A DNA stretch of 64,000 nucleotides from JAAUUE01 sp943370025 (lineage in GTDB: Bacteria > Cyanobacteriota > Cyanobacteriia > Cyanobacteriales > JAAUUE01). The notes under the pieces are model-generated. The model was not told the DNA's origin. It saw nothing but the letters and a program-made list of their open reading frames with translations, and did no database searches. Positions 43,056-51,019 of the stretch are shown here, piece by piece. How positions within the stretch are numbered: position 1 is the first letter of the stretch; every line of letters starts with the position of its first letter. The stretch spans positions 1 through 64,000 of the forward strand of contig CALRPI020000025.1 in the NCBI GenBank assembly GCA_943370025.1, written 5' to 3'. The translations under genes were made by a program, and so were the position numbers.

Positions 43056-43511
43056 TTAGCTAACTAGGTTACGTCTTTCCGCGAGGGACTTGATCCTGCG
43101 GAGTTGGGCTTGCATATCTTTCTGTGTCCAACTAGCAGCGAAGGTTTGAAACCCCCAACTCACTAGAGGATTAGGAATAGTAAATTGAAACTGATTGAGG
43201 AGAGTAGTTCCTTGCTCAATAGGTTGACACTCCCAGTGATCGCGCCCCTGAAAAAAACCTGTAAACTCCCAGACAATTAAACCCGGTTCTCTTGCCACAA
43301 CTACGCTGGTTAAGCTAGGTTGCCAGAAGGGAATTTGTAAGAGAAAGCGGCTTTCTGCCCCGATCGTTGTTTCCCAGACCCCCACAGGCTGACATCTTAA
43401 AGCTGGGTTCAGCCATTGATGCATTAACTCTAGATCTGTCAGACATGTTTCTACTGTAATCGCACTAGCGTTAATTTGGATCGAGTTCTCTATAACAAAA
43501 GGGAATGACAT
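43056..43511 (-). CDS. SRPBCC (START/Bet v1-like) family protein
   Basis: The 151-residue protein begins with a strand-helix pair (ENSIQINASAITVETCLTDL) and contains HQWLNPALRC and EFTGFFQGRDHWECQP segments and a long C-terminal helix, typical of polyketide cyclase/SRPBCC ligand-binding folds. The ligand is unknown. It lies between the GGDEF-EAL gene and the MscS-related gene. Confidence 0.78.
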   Translation of the reverse strand: MSFPFVIENSIQINASAITVETCLTDLELMHQWLNPALRCQPVGVWETTIGAESRFLLQIPFWQPSLTSVVVAREPGLIVWEFTGFFQGRDHWECQPIEQGTTLLNQFQFTIPNPLVSWGFQTFAASWTQKDMQAQLRRIKSLAERRNLVS

Positions 43512-43727
43512 AGTAAATGATACGGATAAATATGCAGAAATTAACAGGAGTCAATAATACTCCCTGAGGATTACCAGATAAAATGCCAATGAGATATCTG
43601 ATGCAATGGGGTAAAGATATGTATTTTTTAAACTTAATCGAAAATTTACTTCTTTGGGGGAGATTTAACTGTAGTATTTCTTCATTAGGGACTATGCAAC
43701 TACTCTGAGAAATTTAACTGCGGTGGA

Positions 43728-43880
43728 TATGACAATCCTAAATGATTTCACCTGTCAGAGATCATTTATAAAGTGGCTAGAGGGTCTAATTTTCTGCCCC
43801 CGGCGGGAGCGAAAAATTAGACCTTATAAATTGCCTCTTAGAGGCAATTTGATTTAGCAGTAATTTTAGGATGACGATAG
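43728..43880. repeat. Family D element nested in a family A element
   Basis: The outer A ends (TATGACAATCCTAAAT and TTTTAGGATGACGATA) are separated by an 80-bp D element at 43758-43837 with ends GAGATCATTTATAAAG and ATTGCCTC and inner arms GTCTAATTTT/AAAATTAGAC. Flanking triplets are TCA and TTA. This occupies most of the gap before the MscS-related gene. Confidence 0.75.
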
Positions 43881-43973
43881 ACCCTGTAATTTCTAAGATA
43901 AGTTACCAAGTTCGAGTCTTGCATCAGCCTTAACTAATTAAGTTGATCATCCATCTACGGAAGCTAACCAACC

Positions 43974-45641
43974 ATGATAAACATTACAGGAATTGACATA
44001 GAACTAGGTAAACTCTATTTGGGAGCTAATTTGCCCCAAGTGGTGTCTAGCCATCTATTAGGTCAAGCCGGAGGAGAGACAGCGATCGCTCCTTTGTTCA
44101 ATACCTTAAGAGGCAGCATCGGTCAAAATTTACTGAACCTAGTCTTAGGCATTGTCGCCCTGATTGTGGGGTATGTTGTAGCAACAATTGCCTCTGGGAT
44201 TACCCAAGGGTTGCTCAAGAAAACTAATTTAGATAATAAAATTGCGAACTGGATTACAGGAAGTCCTCGCAGCAATCTAGCAGTAGAAAAGTGGATTGGG
44301 GGAACAGTTTTTTGGCTAATTATGCTTTTTGCCATAGTTGCCTTTCTGCAAACCATTCAACTCACAGCAGTTTCTGAACCGATTAGAAACTTACTCACCC
44401 AATTAACAACTTTTCTCCCCAAACTCCTAGGAGCTGGGCTGCTAATTTTAGTGGCATGGCTTTTGGCAACGATCGCCAAAATGGTCGTCACCCGTGGTTT
44501 AGGTTCCCTAGGTTTGGAGCGTCGCCTCGGTGAACAGACAGGCGAAACCCAGCAATTTGCCGTCACAGAAACCGTAGCCAATGCGCTGTATTGGTTTATT
44601 TTCCTGCTGTTTTTGCCAGCAATTCTCAGTACCTTGGAGCTTCAAGGTACTCTCCAACCGGTTCAGCAACTTCTGAACCAAATTCTCTCAATTCTACCCA
44701 ATATCTTTGGGGCGATATTAATTGGTGGTACGGGTTGGCTGATTGCCCAAGTAGTCCGGCGGATTGTGACTAATCTTGTCGCAGCTATGGGAGCAGATCA
44801 ACTGGGCAGCAAATTTGGCTTAAGCCACAGTCAACAATCCCTATCGGTGATTACTGGAACTTTGGTCTATGTACTAATTTTGATTCCTACGGCGATCGCT
44901 GCTTTGAATGCCCTAAAAATCGAGGCTATTTCTCAGCCAGCTATCTCCATGCTGACCCAGATTCTGAATGCAATTCCCCAAATTTTCACAGCAGTAGCGA
45001 TCTTGGGGATTGCCTACGTGATTGGGCAGTTTGTGGCAGAGATTCTTACCAATGTTTTGACAGGGATTGGATTTGATAATATTTTCCAATGGTTGGGTGT
45101 TGGCTCGATCTCTCCTCGGAATCCTAATGCCAGCCAAACTGTAGATACTGATGAATTTGATGCCGCTGAGTTGTTTGAGCCTCCCACTCCTAGTCGGACT
45201 CCTTCGGAGGTCTTGGGGGTGGTAGCTTGGGTTGGGATCGTTCTGTTTGGAGCGATCGCTGCTACTGATGTATTGAGAATTCCTGCCTTAAACGCCATTA
45301 TTTCTGGAGTAACGGTGATTGCTGGCAAGATCATCTATGGCTTAGTTGTCTTTGCCATTGGCTTATACTTGGCAAACTTGGCTTTCAATATCATTAGTAG
45401 TTCTGGCAATCGTCAAGCAAAAATTGTCGGTCAGGCAGCTCGGATATCGATTATTACCCTAGTCACAGCTATGGCGCTCCAACAAATGGGAATTGCCAGC
45501 GATATTGTTAATCTGGCTTTTGGCTTGTTGCTGGGAGCGATCGCCGTTGCCATTGCCCTAGCCTTTGGTTTAGGAGGTCGAGACATCGCCGCCGAACAGG
45601 TGCGATCGTGGTTAGCATCCTTCCAAGAAAACGATAAATAA
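43974..45641 (+). CDS. MscS-related membrane protein made of conserved TM-helix repeats
   Basis: This 555-residue protein has about 10-12 hydrophobic helices organised in repeated blocks (LLGAGLLILVAWLLATIAKM, NIFGAILIGGTGWLIAQVVR, AVAILGIAYVIGQFVAEI, LVVFAIGLYLANLAF) followed by amphipathic L-G-rich stretches. This is the conserved TM-helix repeat of the mechanosensitive channel superfamily. The cytoplasmic MscS beta domain appears absent, as the protein ends in a Gly-rich helix. Function as a channel is therefore uncertain. Confidence 0.8.
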   Translation: MINITGIDIELGKLYLGANLPQVVSSHLLGQAGGETAIAPLFNTLRGSIGQNLLNLVLGIVALIVGYVVATIASGITQGLLKKTNLDNKIANWITGSPRSNLAVEKWIGGTVFWLIMLFAIVAFLQTIQLTAVSEPIRNLLTQLTTFLPKLLGAGLLILVAWLLATIAKMVVTRGLGSLGLERRLGEQTGETQQFAVTETVANALYWFIFLLFLPAILSTLELQGTLQPVQQLLNQILSILPNIFGAILIGGTGWLIAQVVRRIVTNLVAAMGADQLGSKFGLSHSQQSLSVITGTLVYVLILIPTAIAALNALKIEAISQPAISMLTQILNAIPQIFTAVAILGIAYVIGQFVAEILTNVLTGIGFDNIFQWLGVGSISPRNPNASQTVDTDEFDAAELFEPPTPSRTPSEVLGVVAWVGIVLFGAIAATDVLRIPALNAIISGVTVIAGKIIYGLVVFAIGLYLANLAFNIISSSGNRQAKIVGQAARISIITLVTAMALQQMGIASDIVNLAFGLLLGAIAVAIALAFGLGGRDIAAEQVRSWLASFQENDK

Positions 45642-45651
45642 ATAGCTCTGC

Positions 45652-45748
45652 TATATATCGCGATCCTCAATCATTTGCTAACTTTAGAGGGGCTAAAAAC
45701 AGTGCACCCAGAGGGTGCAATGTTTTTAGCTCTGTTAGGATTTCTATA
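45652..45748. repeat. Family A-like hairpin element
   Basis: A TATCGCGATCCTCAAT left end and GTTAGGATTTCTATA right end flank a perfect core with arms GCTAAAAACA...TGCACCC and GGGTGCA...TGTTTTTAGC. It directly follows the MscS-related gene and could act as its terminator. Confidence 0.65.
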
Positions 45749-45804
45749 CCAGTTCTGAATTCCGAATTATTTACTAATAGTAATTCCTCACAACTCACAA
45801 ATTA

Positions 45805-45886
45805 TTGAGAGTTGCCAAGTCAACCTGCCTCTGGTAGATGGTTTTACCTGCCGAGGGTGGGTGAAAATATCTGGGATTGCTATAGA
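45805..45886. repeat. Truncated family A element, inverted
   Basis: Read on the minus strand it starts CTATAGCAATCCCAGATATT and keeps the CACCCACC/GGCAGG hairpin and GGTTGACTTGGCAACT, but lacks the other end. Confidence 0.55.
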
Positions 45887-45995
45887 TAAAGCATCACTAG
45901 TAAAATGCAACTCAACTGTCGACTGCAAAAGTCATGCTAAGATAACCTAGGATTTGTCTAGAATAGTTCTAGAGTTATTTATTGAAAATTATTCC

Positions 45996-46574
45996 ATGCT
46001 TTTTTCTTATTCTTTCCGCGTGGCTTCCACTAGTATTGCTTCCCTACCATTGATGATTGCTATGAGTATGGGGCTACCTGCTCAAGCCCAGCCCACACCT
46101 CCAAGATTAGCCCCCACAAACACTAACGATCTCCGTCCCCTAGTCCAAGATACCAGCCTTCTGAGTATGCAGGGAGGAAGACGGTTGATCAATGAATCCC
46201 TCGCTTCAGTGCAGTCTCAAGATTACGCTACTGCCGTAGTGAAGTTACAACAGGCACGGCAGGTATTTAATCAACTATCTAATTTTTATCAACAATTATC
46301 CTCTAGCTTCTCTGGCATTGATAACCGAGTGGCAGATATTCATCGCCAGAGTGCCGTAGAAGCAGCAGAAATGCGGGATCAATCTACCTATCAACTAGCC
46401 TTAGTCCACAGGGCGCAAAACCAACCGGAGCTAGCCGTTCCCTTGCTGATTCAGATCATCCGTTCCCAGAATCCGACTACAGACTTAGGAAAAAAAGCCT
46501 ATGAACAGTTGGTGCAGCTAGGATTTGTGAATAATACTGCCACCAATGGAGTTCCTACTTCTACTGCTCCCTAG
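45996..46574 (+). CDS. Secreted TPR-like helical protein of unknown function
   Basis: The ATG at 45996 starts a good signal peptide (MLFSYSFRV, hydrophobic core, GLPAQAQ), so it is preferred to an upstream TTG at 45954; this gives 192 residues. The mature part is helical (LINESLASVQSQDYATAVVKL, then AAEMRDQSTYQLALVHRAQN) and resembles two or three degenerate TPR units. It is probably periplasmic. No family is named. It lies upstream of BolA on the same strand. Confidence 0.7.
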   Translation: MLFSYSFRVASTSIASLPLMIAMSMGLPAQAQPTPPRLAPTNTNDLRPLVQDTSLLSMQGGRRLINESLASVQSQDYATAVVKLQQARQVFNQLSNFYQQLSSSFSGIDNRVADIHRQSAVEAAEMRDQSTYQLALVHRAQNQPELAVPLLIQIIRSQNPTTDLGKKAYEQLVQLGFVNNTATNGVPTSTAP

Positions 46575-46689
46575 TTTTTTTAGGGGTCTAAACATGTAGG
46601 AATGTTCCTTGCACTGAGGGGAATGTTTTAATCCCCGATTGTTGCCTTAAAACTATTGGACTATTTAATATAACTTCTCAGGAGGAATT

Positions 46690-46947
46690 ATGGCCAGTCC
46701 CGCCCAATTAGAAGCAATGATCAAAACTGGGTTACCCGATGCGATCGTCCAAGTGCAAGACCCTAGAGGCACCGGAGATCATTACGAAGTAGTCGTAATC
46801 TCAGCAGAGTTTGCCGGAAAATCTAGAGTTCGCCAGCACCAGCTCGTCTATGCTGCGGTGCAATCAGCCATGGCGACAGGAGAAATCCACGCCCTCCAGC
46901 TAGATACAAAAACCCCCCAAGAATGGCAAGCTGCCACCTCTGCTTAA
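46690..46947 (+). CDS. BolA family protein
   Basis: The 85-residue protein has the BolA fold: a helix, GDHYEVVVISAEFAGKSRVR and QHQLVYAAVQSAMATGEIHAL. BolA proteins bind [2Fe-2S] clusters together with CGFS monothiol glutaredoxins, and a glutaredoxin of that type is the next gene. A perfect CAGGAGGAATT ribosome site precedes the ATG. Confidence 0.92.
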   Translation: MASPAQLEAMIKTGLPDAIVQVQDPRGTGDHYEVVVISAEFAGKSRVRQHQLVYAAVQSAMATGEIHALQLDTKTPQEWQAATSA

Positions 46948-47060
46948 ATTTCCTGCTAATTATTTACTTAATTATTTAAGGGAGATCGCTCGCAGCATCT
47001 ACTGATTCAAGTTATGATTGATTATCTTACCTAATTTTCTAAAAACCATAGCTCAAATCT

Positions 47061-47384
47061 ATGAATCCAGAACTAAAACAACGTCTTGATGACCTCGTGA
47101 GCCAAAATAAGATTGTGGTCTTTATGAAAGGCTCCAAACTCATGCCCCAGTGTGGATTTTCTAATAATGTGGTGCAGATGCTCAATAGTTTGGGTGTCCC
47201 TTTTCACACAGTTGATGTTCTCGCAGACTATGAAATTCGCCAAGGAATCAAAGAATATTCTAACTGGCCGACAATTCCCCAAGTCTATATCAATGGTGAA
47301 TTTATTGGCGGTTCTGATATCTTGATTGAACTCTATCAAAAAGGTGAGCTACAGGAAAAAGTAGAAGTTGCCATTGCTTCTTAA
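47061..47384 (+). CDS. grxD: CGFS-type monothiol glutaredoxin (Grx4 family)
   Basis: The 107-residue protein has the active-site motif CGFS in PQCGFSNNVVQML, preceded by VVFMKGSKLMP, and the glutathione-binding NWPTIPQVYINGEFIGGSDI. It assembles or transfers Fe-S clusters with BolA in the cytoplasm. It lies about 110 bp downstream of the BolA gene and 15 bp upstream of cbiA, so the three genes may be one transcript. Confidence 0.94.
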   Translation: MNPELKQRLDDLVSQNKIVVFMKGSKLMPQCGFSNNVVQMLNSLGVPFHTVDVLADYEIRQGIKEYSNWPTIPQVYINGEFIGGSDILIELYQKGELQEKVEVAIAS

Positions 47385-47399
47385 TTTCTCTGAGACATC

Positions 47400-48920
47400 A
47401 TGAGTGTAATTATTGCTGGCGATCGCAGTGGGGCGGGGAAAACAACTATTACCCTTGCCCTACTTGCAGGCTTGACAAAAAGAGGAACTGTCCAATCTTT
47501 TAAGGTGGGTCCCGATTATATTGACCCCATGTTTCATCGGGCAGTAACGGGCAGACCCTGCCGCAATCTTGATCCGATCTTAACCTCCCCCAGCTATGTT
47601 CAGTTCTGCTTCGATCGCCACGCCCAAGGAGCGGACTACGCCGTAGTAGAAGGGGTGATGGGTTTGTTTGATGGTGTCAGTATTCCTCAGACTTTTGAGA
47701 ATATTCACATTATTGATAGTATAGAAAGTCAATCCCTAGAGTTAATTCCTGATTTTGCCTCTACAGCCCATATTGCTCGGCTTTTAGATTTGCCAGTAAT
47801 TTTAGGATTAGATTGCCGGAGTTTGTCAGGTTCGATCGCCGCAATTGCCCACGGATTTGCCACCTTTGACCCCAGAGTGAAAATTGCTGGGTTAATCCTG
47901 AATAAAGTAGGTAGCGATCGCCACGCCCAGCTACTAACTACTGCCCTAGCCCCCCTAAATATCCCTGTGCTGGGAATGCTCCGCCGAGAAGCAAGTATCG
48001 AAATCCCCGATCGACATCTAGGCTTAGTCCCCACCACCGAACTAGACAATCTATCCACACTTTTCACCCAACTTGAAGATTTAGCCGAAGCATGTTTTGA
48101 TTGGGAGAAACTATTGCCACTGTTGAAGAGCAATACTCCTTGCTTAACTAATTTTTTTAAACAAGATCAAGAATCTTACTCCCCCCTTTTGTTGGCACAG
48201 CCTGTCCAAAGGACACAGGGGAGCTGGGGGGGATCATCCCCAGATATCCAGCCAGCAAAGATCAAAATTGCCGTGGCGCGCGATCGAGCCTTTAGTTTTT
48301 ATTATCAAGATAATCTAGATTTACTAGAATCGCTGGGAGCTGAATTAATCTATTGGAGTCCTCTTCAAGATCACAAATTACCCCCAGCAGTGCAGGGATT
48401 ATATTTTGGGGGCGGATTTCCAGAAGTATTTGCTCAGGAATTAGCCCATAATTATCAGGCTAGGGAAGCTGTCAAACAGGCAATTATGGGAGGGATGCCT
48501 ACCTATGCCGAGTGTGGTGGATTGATGTATTTAACCCAAGGGATTAAGGATTTTCAGGGGCAATTGTGGCAGATGGTGGGAATATTGCCTAGGTCGGCGG
48601 TGATGGGGGCGCGTTTAGCCTTGGGTTATCGTCAAGCTACAGCCTTACAAGATGGCTTAGTAGTCAAACAAGGGCAACAGGTCTGGGGGCATGAATTTCA
48701 TCGATCGTCCCTTGCGCCAATTTCCGACTTATCTTTAGCCCCCCATCAAGGTTTACCCCTGTGGCAGACCCAAAGTTTAGGACAAGTCCAAAACCAAGAA
48801 GGCTGGCATTTGCCCCACCTCCACGCTAGCTATGTGCATCTCCACTGGGGAAATACTCCAGAGATTCCCCAACAATTCCTGCTAAAAGCTAGTCATACAG
48901 AGCTTCTTCTCGCAGTTTGA
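47400..48920 (+). CDS. cbiA: Cobyrinate a,c-diamide synthase
   Basis: This 506-residue enzyme has an N-terminal P-loop (GDRSGAGKTTITLAL), FKVGPDYIDPMFH and EGVMGLFDG, and a C-terminal class I glutamine amidotransferase domain with the nucleophile Cys in YAECGGLMYLTQ and a late SYVHLHW. It amidates side chains a and c of cobyrinate with ATP and glutamine in the cobalamin (or pseudocobalamin) pathway. No cobalamin riboswitch is visible upstream, where the grxD gene is only 15 bp away. Confidence 0.93.
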   Translation: MSVIIAGDRSGAGKTTITLALLAGLTKRGTVQSFKVGPDYIDPMFHRAVTGRPCRNLDPILTSPSYVQFCFDRHAQGADYAVVEGVMGLFDGVSIPQTFENIHIIDSIESQSLELIPDFASTAHIARLLDLPVILGLDCRSLSGSIAAIAHGFATFDPRVKIAGLILNKVGSDRHAQLLTTALAPLNIPVLGMLRREASIEIPDRHLGLVPTTELDNLSTLFTQLEDLAEACFDWEKLLPLLKSNTPCLTNFFKQDQESYSPLLLAQPVQRTQGSWGGSSPDIQPAKIKIAVARDRAFSFYYQDNLDLLESLGAELIYWSPLQDHKLPPAVQGLYFGGGFPEVFAQELAHNYQAREAVKQAIMGGMPTYAECGGLMYLTQGIKDFQGQLWQMVGILPRSAVMGARLALGYRQATALQDGLVVKQGQQVWGHEFHRSSLAPISDLSLAPHQGLPLWQTQSLGQVQNQEGWHLPHLHASYVHLHWGNTPEIPQQFLLKASHTELLLAV

Positions 48921-48949
48921 GAGTGGGTGGCGACAGCCACTCTCAAACT
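48914..48949 (+). terminator. 13-bp hairpin at the cbiA stop
   Basis: AGTTTGAGAGTGG (48914-48926) pairs perfectly with CCACTCTCAAACT (48937-48949); the cbiA TGA lies inside the first arm. There is no long U run after it, so it could equally be a hairpin element that landed at the stop. Confidence 0.5.
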
Positions 48950-48996
48950 ATTATGGCAACCGCTATGGCAACCGCCAAGGTGGTTGAGATGATTTT

Positions 48997-49033
48997 GGTT
49001 GTGGAACCCCAGCGAAGCTGGGATTCCACAACC
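48997..49033. repeat. 17-bp hairpin between convergent genes
   Basis: GGTTGTGGAACCCCAGC and GCTGGGATTCCACAACC pair with one mismatch around a GAA loop, between cbiA and the response-regulator gene. It may act as a bidirectional terminator. Confidence 0.6.
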
Positions 49034-49088
49034 TGCTTAGCGACGGCTATATTAGCCAAACCTCTAGGGCAAATGCTAAGCCAGAAAC

Positions 49089-50102
49089 CTAGGGATTAGC
49101 CATTTTGAAAATAATCAGATTACGTCCTTCCTGCTTTGCCTGATACAGCGCTGATAATGTGGTGTTGAGGAGAACATCTGATGATTTTTGCTGGGTTGGC
49201 TCTGCTGTAGATACCCCCATACTCACCGTGAGATAACCAGTGGGAGATTTGGAATGGGCGATCGCTAGATTTTGCATTGCTTGTTGAATATGCTTCGCTA
49301 CAGTGATTGCCCCAGAAGCATCAGTTTTGGGCAGCACAATCCTAAATTCATCATCCCCATACCGAGACGAAATATCTCCGGGACGTTTTAAGGATTTCAA
49401 GATCGCTTGGGCAAAGGTTTGCAAAGAATGATCACTCTGTTCACGGCCATAAACTTCGTCATAGAGATGGAATAGGTCTATATCGCAGATGATCAAAGAC
49501 AGAAACGTGGCTTCCCGTTGCATTTGTCGCCAGTTGCCTTCTAAATATTCATCAAAGTAATGGCGGTTAGAAAGGAGGGTTAAGCCATCAATCCGATTCA
49601 GGAGTTCTAATTCGTCCTTGGCTTTTTGCAGAACCTCTTTAGCTGCTAGATGATAGGAAATCTCAGCTTGCAGAAGTTGATTTTGTTTTTCTAACTCTTT
49701 CTTAAATTGTCTTTGTTCAACTTGAACCCTGACTCTGGCTAATACTTCAGGGAGTTGCAAAGGTTTAGGAATATAGTCAGCCCCTCCCACCTCAAACCCC
49801 CGGAGCACGTCAGCTACATCATTTGAGGAACTAAGAAAAACGACAGGAATATCGCTGGTTTCTGGGATGGCTTTGAGTTGAGAGCAGACCTCGTAGCCAT
49901 TCGGTACCCTTATATTTACATCTATTAAGATTAGATCTAAAGAGCTATTCCTTGCCATCTCTAAAGCAGCAACGCCATCCTCTGCGGATATTACTTCGTA
50001 ATCTGCTTGCTGAAGCATGGCAGATAGAAGCCGGATACTTTCTGGCGCATCATCAACTATGAGTATATTGCCCTTAGCGGATTCATTACGATCGCTATTC
50101 AT
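49089..50102 (-). CDS. Response regulator diguanylate cyclase with GDDEF motif
   Basis: The ATG at 50102 gives 337 residues; ATG 50153 and TTG 50168 are alternatives. A receiver domain (about 10-125) has the acceptor Asp in LILIDVNIRVPNGYEV and VVFLSS. A coiled linker is followed by a diguanylate cyclase domain whose signature reads YGDDEF instead of GGDEF. The inhibitory RxxD site is kept (RPGD). Phosphorylation would be expected to control dimerisation. Whether GDDEF is catalytic is unclear. Confidence 0.88.
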   Translation of the reverse strand: MNSDRNESAKGNILIVDDAPESIRLLSAMLQQADYEVISAEDGVAALEMARNSSLDLILIDVNIRVPNGYEVCSQLKAIPETSDIPVVFLSSSNDVADVLRGFEVGGADYIPKPLQLPEVLARVRVQVEQRQFKKELEKQNQLLQAEISYHLAAKEVLQKAKDELELLNRIDGLTLLSNRHYFDEYLEGNWRQMQREATFLSLIICDIDLFHLYDEVYGREQSDHSLQTFAQAILKSLKRPGDISSRYGDDEFRIVLPKTDASGAITVAKHIQQAMQNLAIAHSKSPTGYLTVSMGVSTAEPTQQKSSDVLLNTTLSALYQAKQEGRNLIIFKMANP

Positions 50103-50195
50103 TATTTTTCCAGCCCTGATATCTGAATGACGGTTAGTAGTCTTTACCGCCATACTTTGATGATGCAAAAGAATGATTTTCTAGGTTGAGCGAGG

Positions 50196-50720
50196 TTAGT
50201 TTACCCGAACACCAATGACCGTGGCATTAAAATTATAATCCACACCTTCCAATTCCACAGAAGTCCCAATTTTTACCTTGCTTCCACCCATAATGGCACC
50301 GTCCTTGGTTACCTGTACCTTGCCAGCCAAGGTCATCAGCATATCGATACTAAAAATTTCTGGTCTTGGGTCGGGAAGGGCTTTGACAGAGCCATCAGGT
50401 TGGGGGACAGCAATGGTTCTGGGTAGCTGTTTGATAGATTTAATGTCGATTTCCCCGTGGGGCTGATTCCGAATAATAATTTTGGTCTTTTTCTCGGTTT
50501 GAAACTTGTTCAGAAGTCCGGGGGCATCAGATACGTTCAATCCTCTGACTACCAGGTCTACTTCTACGGGTTTAGTATCTGAATTCATCTGAGCGACCGA
50601 TCGACCAGTCCCCGGAAACAAAAATATCCCTACTACCACCATCAGGATTACCAAGGCGGCTCCCAGATCAAGAATGCTAACTTTACCAAACAAGCGTCCT
50701 TGGGAATCTAAAATAGCCAT
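50196..50720 (-). CDS. DUF4330 family membrane-anchored protein
   Basis: The start at 50720 is the only ATG near the beginning; this gives 174 residues. After a short cytoplasmic start (SQGRLFGKVSILDL) a hydrophobic helix at about 18-36 anchors a soluble beta-rich domain with VRGLNVSDAPGLLNKF. This is the DUF4330 layout common in cyanobacteria; function unknown. It lies upstream of the response-regulator gene on the same strand. Confidence 0.8.
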   Translation of the reverse strand: MAILDSQGRLFGKVSILDLGAALVILMVVVGIFLFPGTGRSVAQMNSDTKPVEVDLVVRGLNVSDAPGLLNKFQTEKKTKIIIRNQPHGEIDIKSIKQLPRTIAVPQPDGSVKALPDPRPEIFSIDMLMTLAGKVQVTKDGAIMGGSKVKIGTSVELEGVDYNFNATVIGVRVN

Positions 50721-50866
50721 AAACAATAAATATTCTTAATTTTAAGTACAAGATAACGGTTATAACGTAGATTAGCACATTCTGTTGGTCGGCAGTAGTT
50801 GCTTAAAAGAATCTTAATCGAAGGTTTAACTACTGTAATCCCCGCAATTCCCATTTTGAATTGTAG

Positions 50867-50893
50867 GTTGGGTAGAGCAAAGCGAAACCCAAC
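50867..50893. repeat. Short interspersed hairpin
   Basis: GTTGGGT and ACCCAAC flank AGAGCAAAGCGAA. I recall this hairpin type as frequent in cyanobacterial spacers. No other function is visible in the 300-bp spacer. Confidence 0.5.
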
Positions 50894-51019
50894 TTAGTAT
50901 CTACTCTTGTTGAGTTTCCTTAAGTAAATCCAACTTACAAAACTCAAAACCTTGGCTTAAAAATATTCCCCCTATGCCGATATTAATTCTCAGCTAAATG
51001 AATCGTTTATGGTAAATAA

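Noticed and set aside
48917..49099. Open frame of 60 codons after cbiA
   Set aside because: It is made of hairpin arms and tandem GGCAACCGC-type repeats, has no ribosome site of its own and overlaps the cbiA stop.
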